DNA of 14,400 bases, from NCBI GenBank assembly GCA_029548025.1, contig JAKPOE010000099.1, positions 1 to 14,400 on the forward strand, read 5' to 3'. This document shows positions 14,368 through 14,400 of the stretch, in pieces (positions within the stretch are counted from its first letter, which is position 1; every line of letters begins with the position of its first letter). Under the pieces are notes generated by a model. The model searched no databases. It was not told where the DNA came from and worked only from the letters and a program-made list of their open reading frames with translations. The translations under genes were made by a program, and so were the position numbers. This DNA comes from Spirochaetota bacterium. Lineage in GTDB: Bacteria; Spirochaetota; UBA4802; UB4802.

Positions 14368-14400
14368 TTATTTCGCTGTTCTTTTCTTTTGCCGCTGTTT
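14368..14400 (-). CDS. rpmJ: 50S ribosomal protein L36, C-terminal end (partial)
   Basis: The minus strand at the window edge reads KQRQKKRTAK and then TAA (14370-14368). The KQRQ motif is the normal end of L36 (…RHKQRQG), and rpmJ is the usual neighbour before rpsM. Here the tail extends six residues past KQRQ. Only 10 residues are visible, but the position and motif make the assignment likely. Confidence 0.75.
   Translation of the reverse strand, partial: KQRQKKRTAK

Noticed and set aside
1..14400. CRISPR array, tRNA or rRNA genes, integrase or transposase
   Set aside because: I read both strands for regular repeats, cloverleaf sequences and recombinase motifs and found none.

Overview
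The window is AT-rich DNA (G+C by eye in the mid 30s) from a diderm bacterium, most likely a spirochaete (Spirochaetota, perhaps nearest the Leptospira side). The evidence is the RNA polymerase alpha subunit: its N-terminus, acidic linker and C-terminal KSKHFS segment resemble the spirochaetal form as I remember it. S4 ends in VELYSK, and a DUF2225 gene and several lipoprotein or outer-membrane type genes are present. This assignment rests on remembered family sequences, not on a search.

Right end (11.4-14.4 kb, minus strand): the distal 'alpha operon', rpmJ(partial)-rpsM-rpsK-rpsD-rpoA-rplQ, in canonical order with short gaps and good ribosome binding sites. It ends at a palindromic hairpin shared with the convergent gene at 10.5-11.4 kb, which encodes an unrecognised helical exported protein. 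Next on the minus strand are a DUF2225 gene and truA (pseudouridine synthase), overlapping by 25 bp. After them comes a two-gene cell-envelope pair: a small beta-barrel-like exported protein and a 454-residue lipoprotein.

Middle (5.97-6.55 kb): a 583-bp gene-free stretch. It contains a roughly 300-bp island of 50-58% G+C that stands out from its surroundings and folds into many nested stems. On the minus strand it ends in a strong Shine-Dalgarno sequence with no gene after it. I interpret it as a structured RNA or the relic of a mobile RNA element. It is the least ordinary part of the window, and its identity is not established.

Left half (0-6 kb), mostly minus strand: a short-chain dehydrogenase resembling 3-ketodihydrosphingosine reductases overlaps a membrane-anchored NodB-type polysaccharide deacetylase. 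An exported LysM-like/M23 metallopeptidase then precedes a PHP-domain phosphoesterase. On the plus strand at 1.5-2.4 kb lies an unrecognised exported protein with a long, hairpin-rich 5' leader. At the left edge, the tail of a Lys-rich protein converges on, and overlaps by 13 bp, a tandem hotdog-fold thioesterase-like gene. Two near-identical GAGGYAGG...CCTGCCTC palindromes, one at each convergent gene junction (2.4 and 11.4 kb), look like one repeat family used as bidirectional terminators.

Overall the window looks like a chromosomal housekeeping region: translation and transcription machinery, then RNA modification, then envelope biogenesis. Nothing in it looks like an intact mobile element, prophage or CRISPR system.
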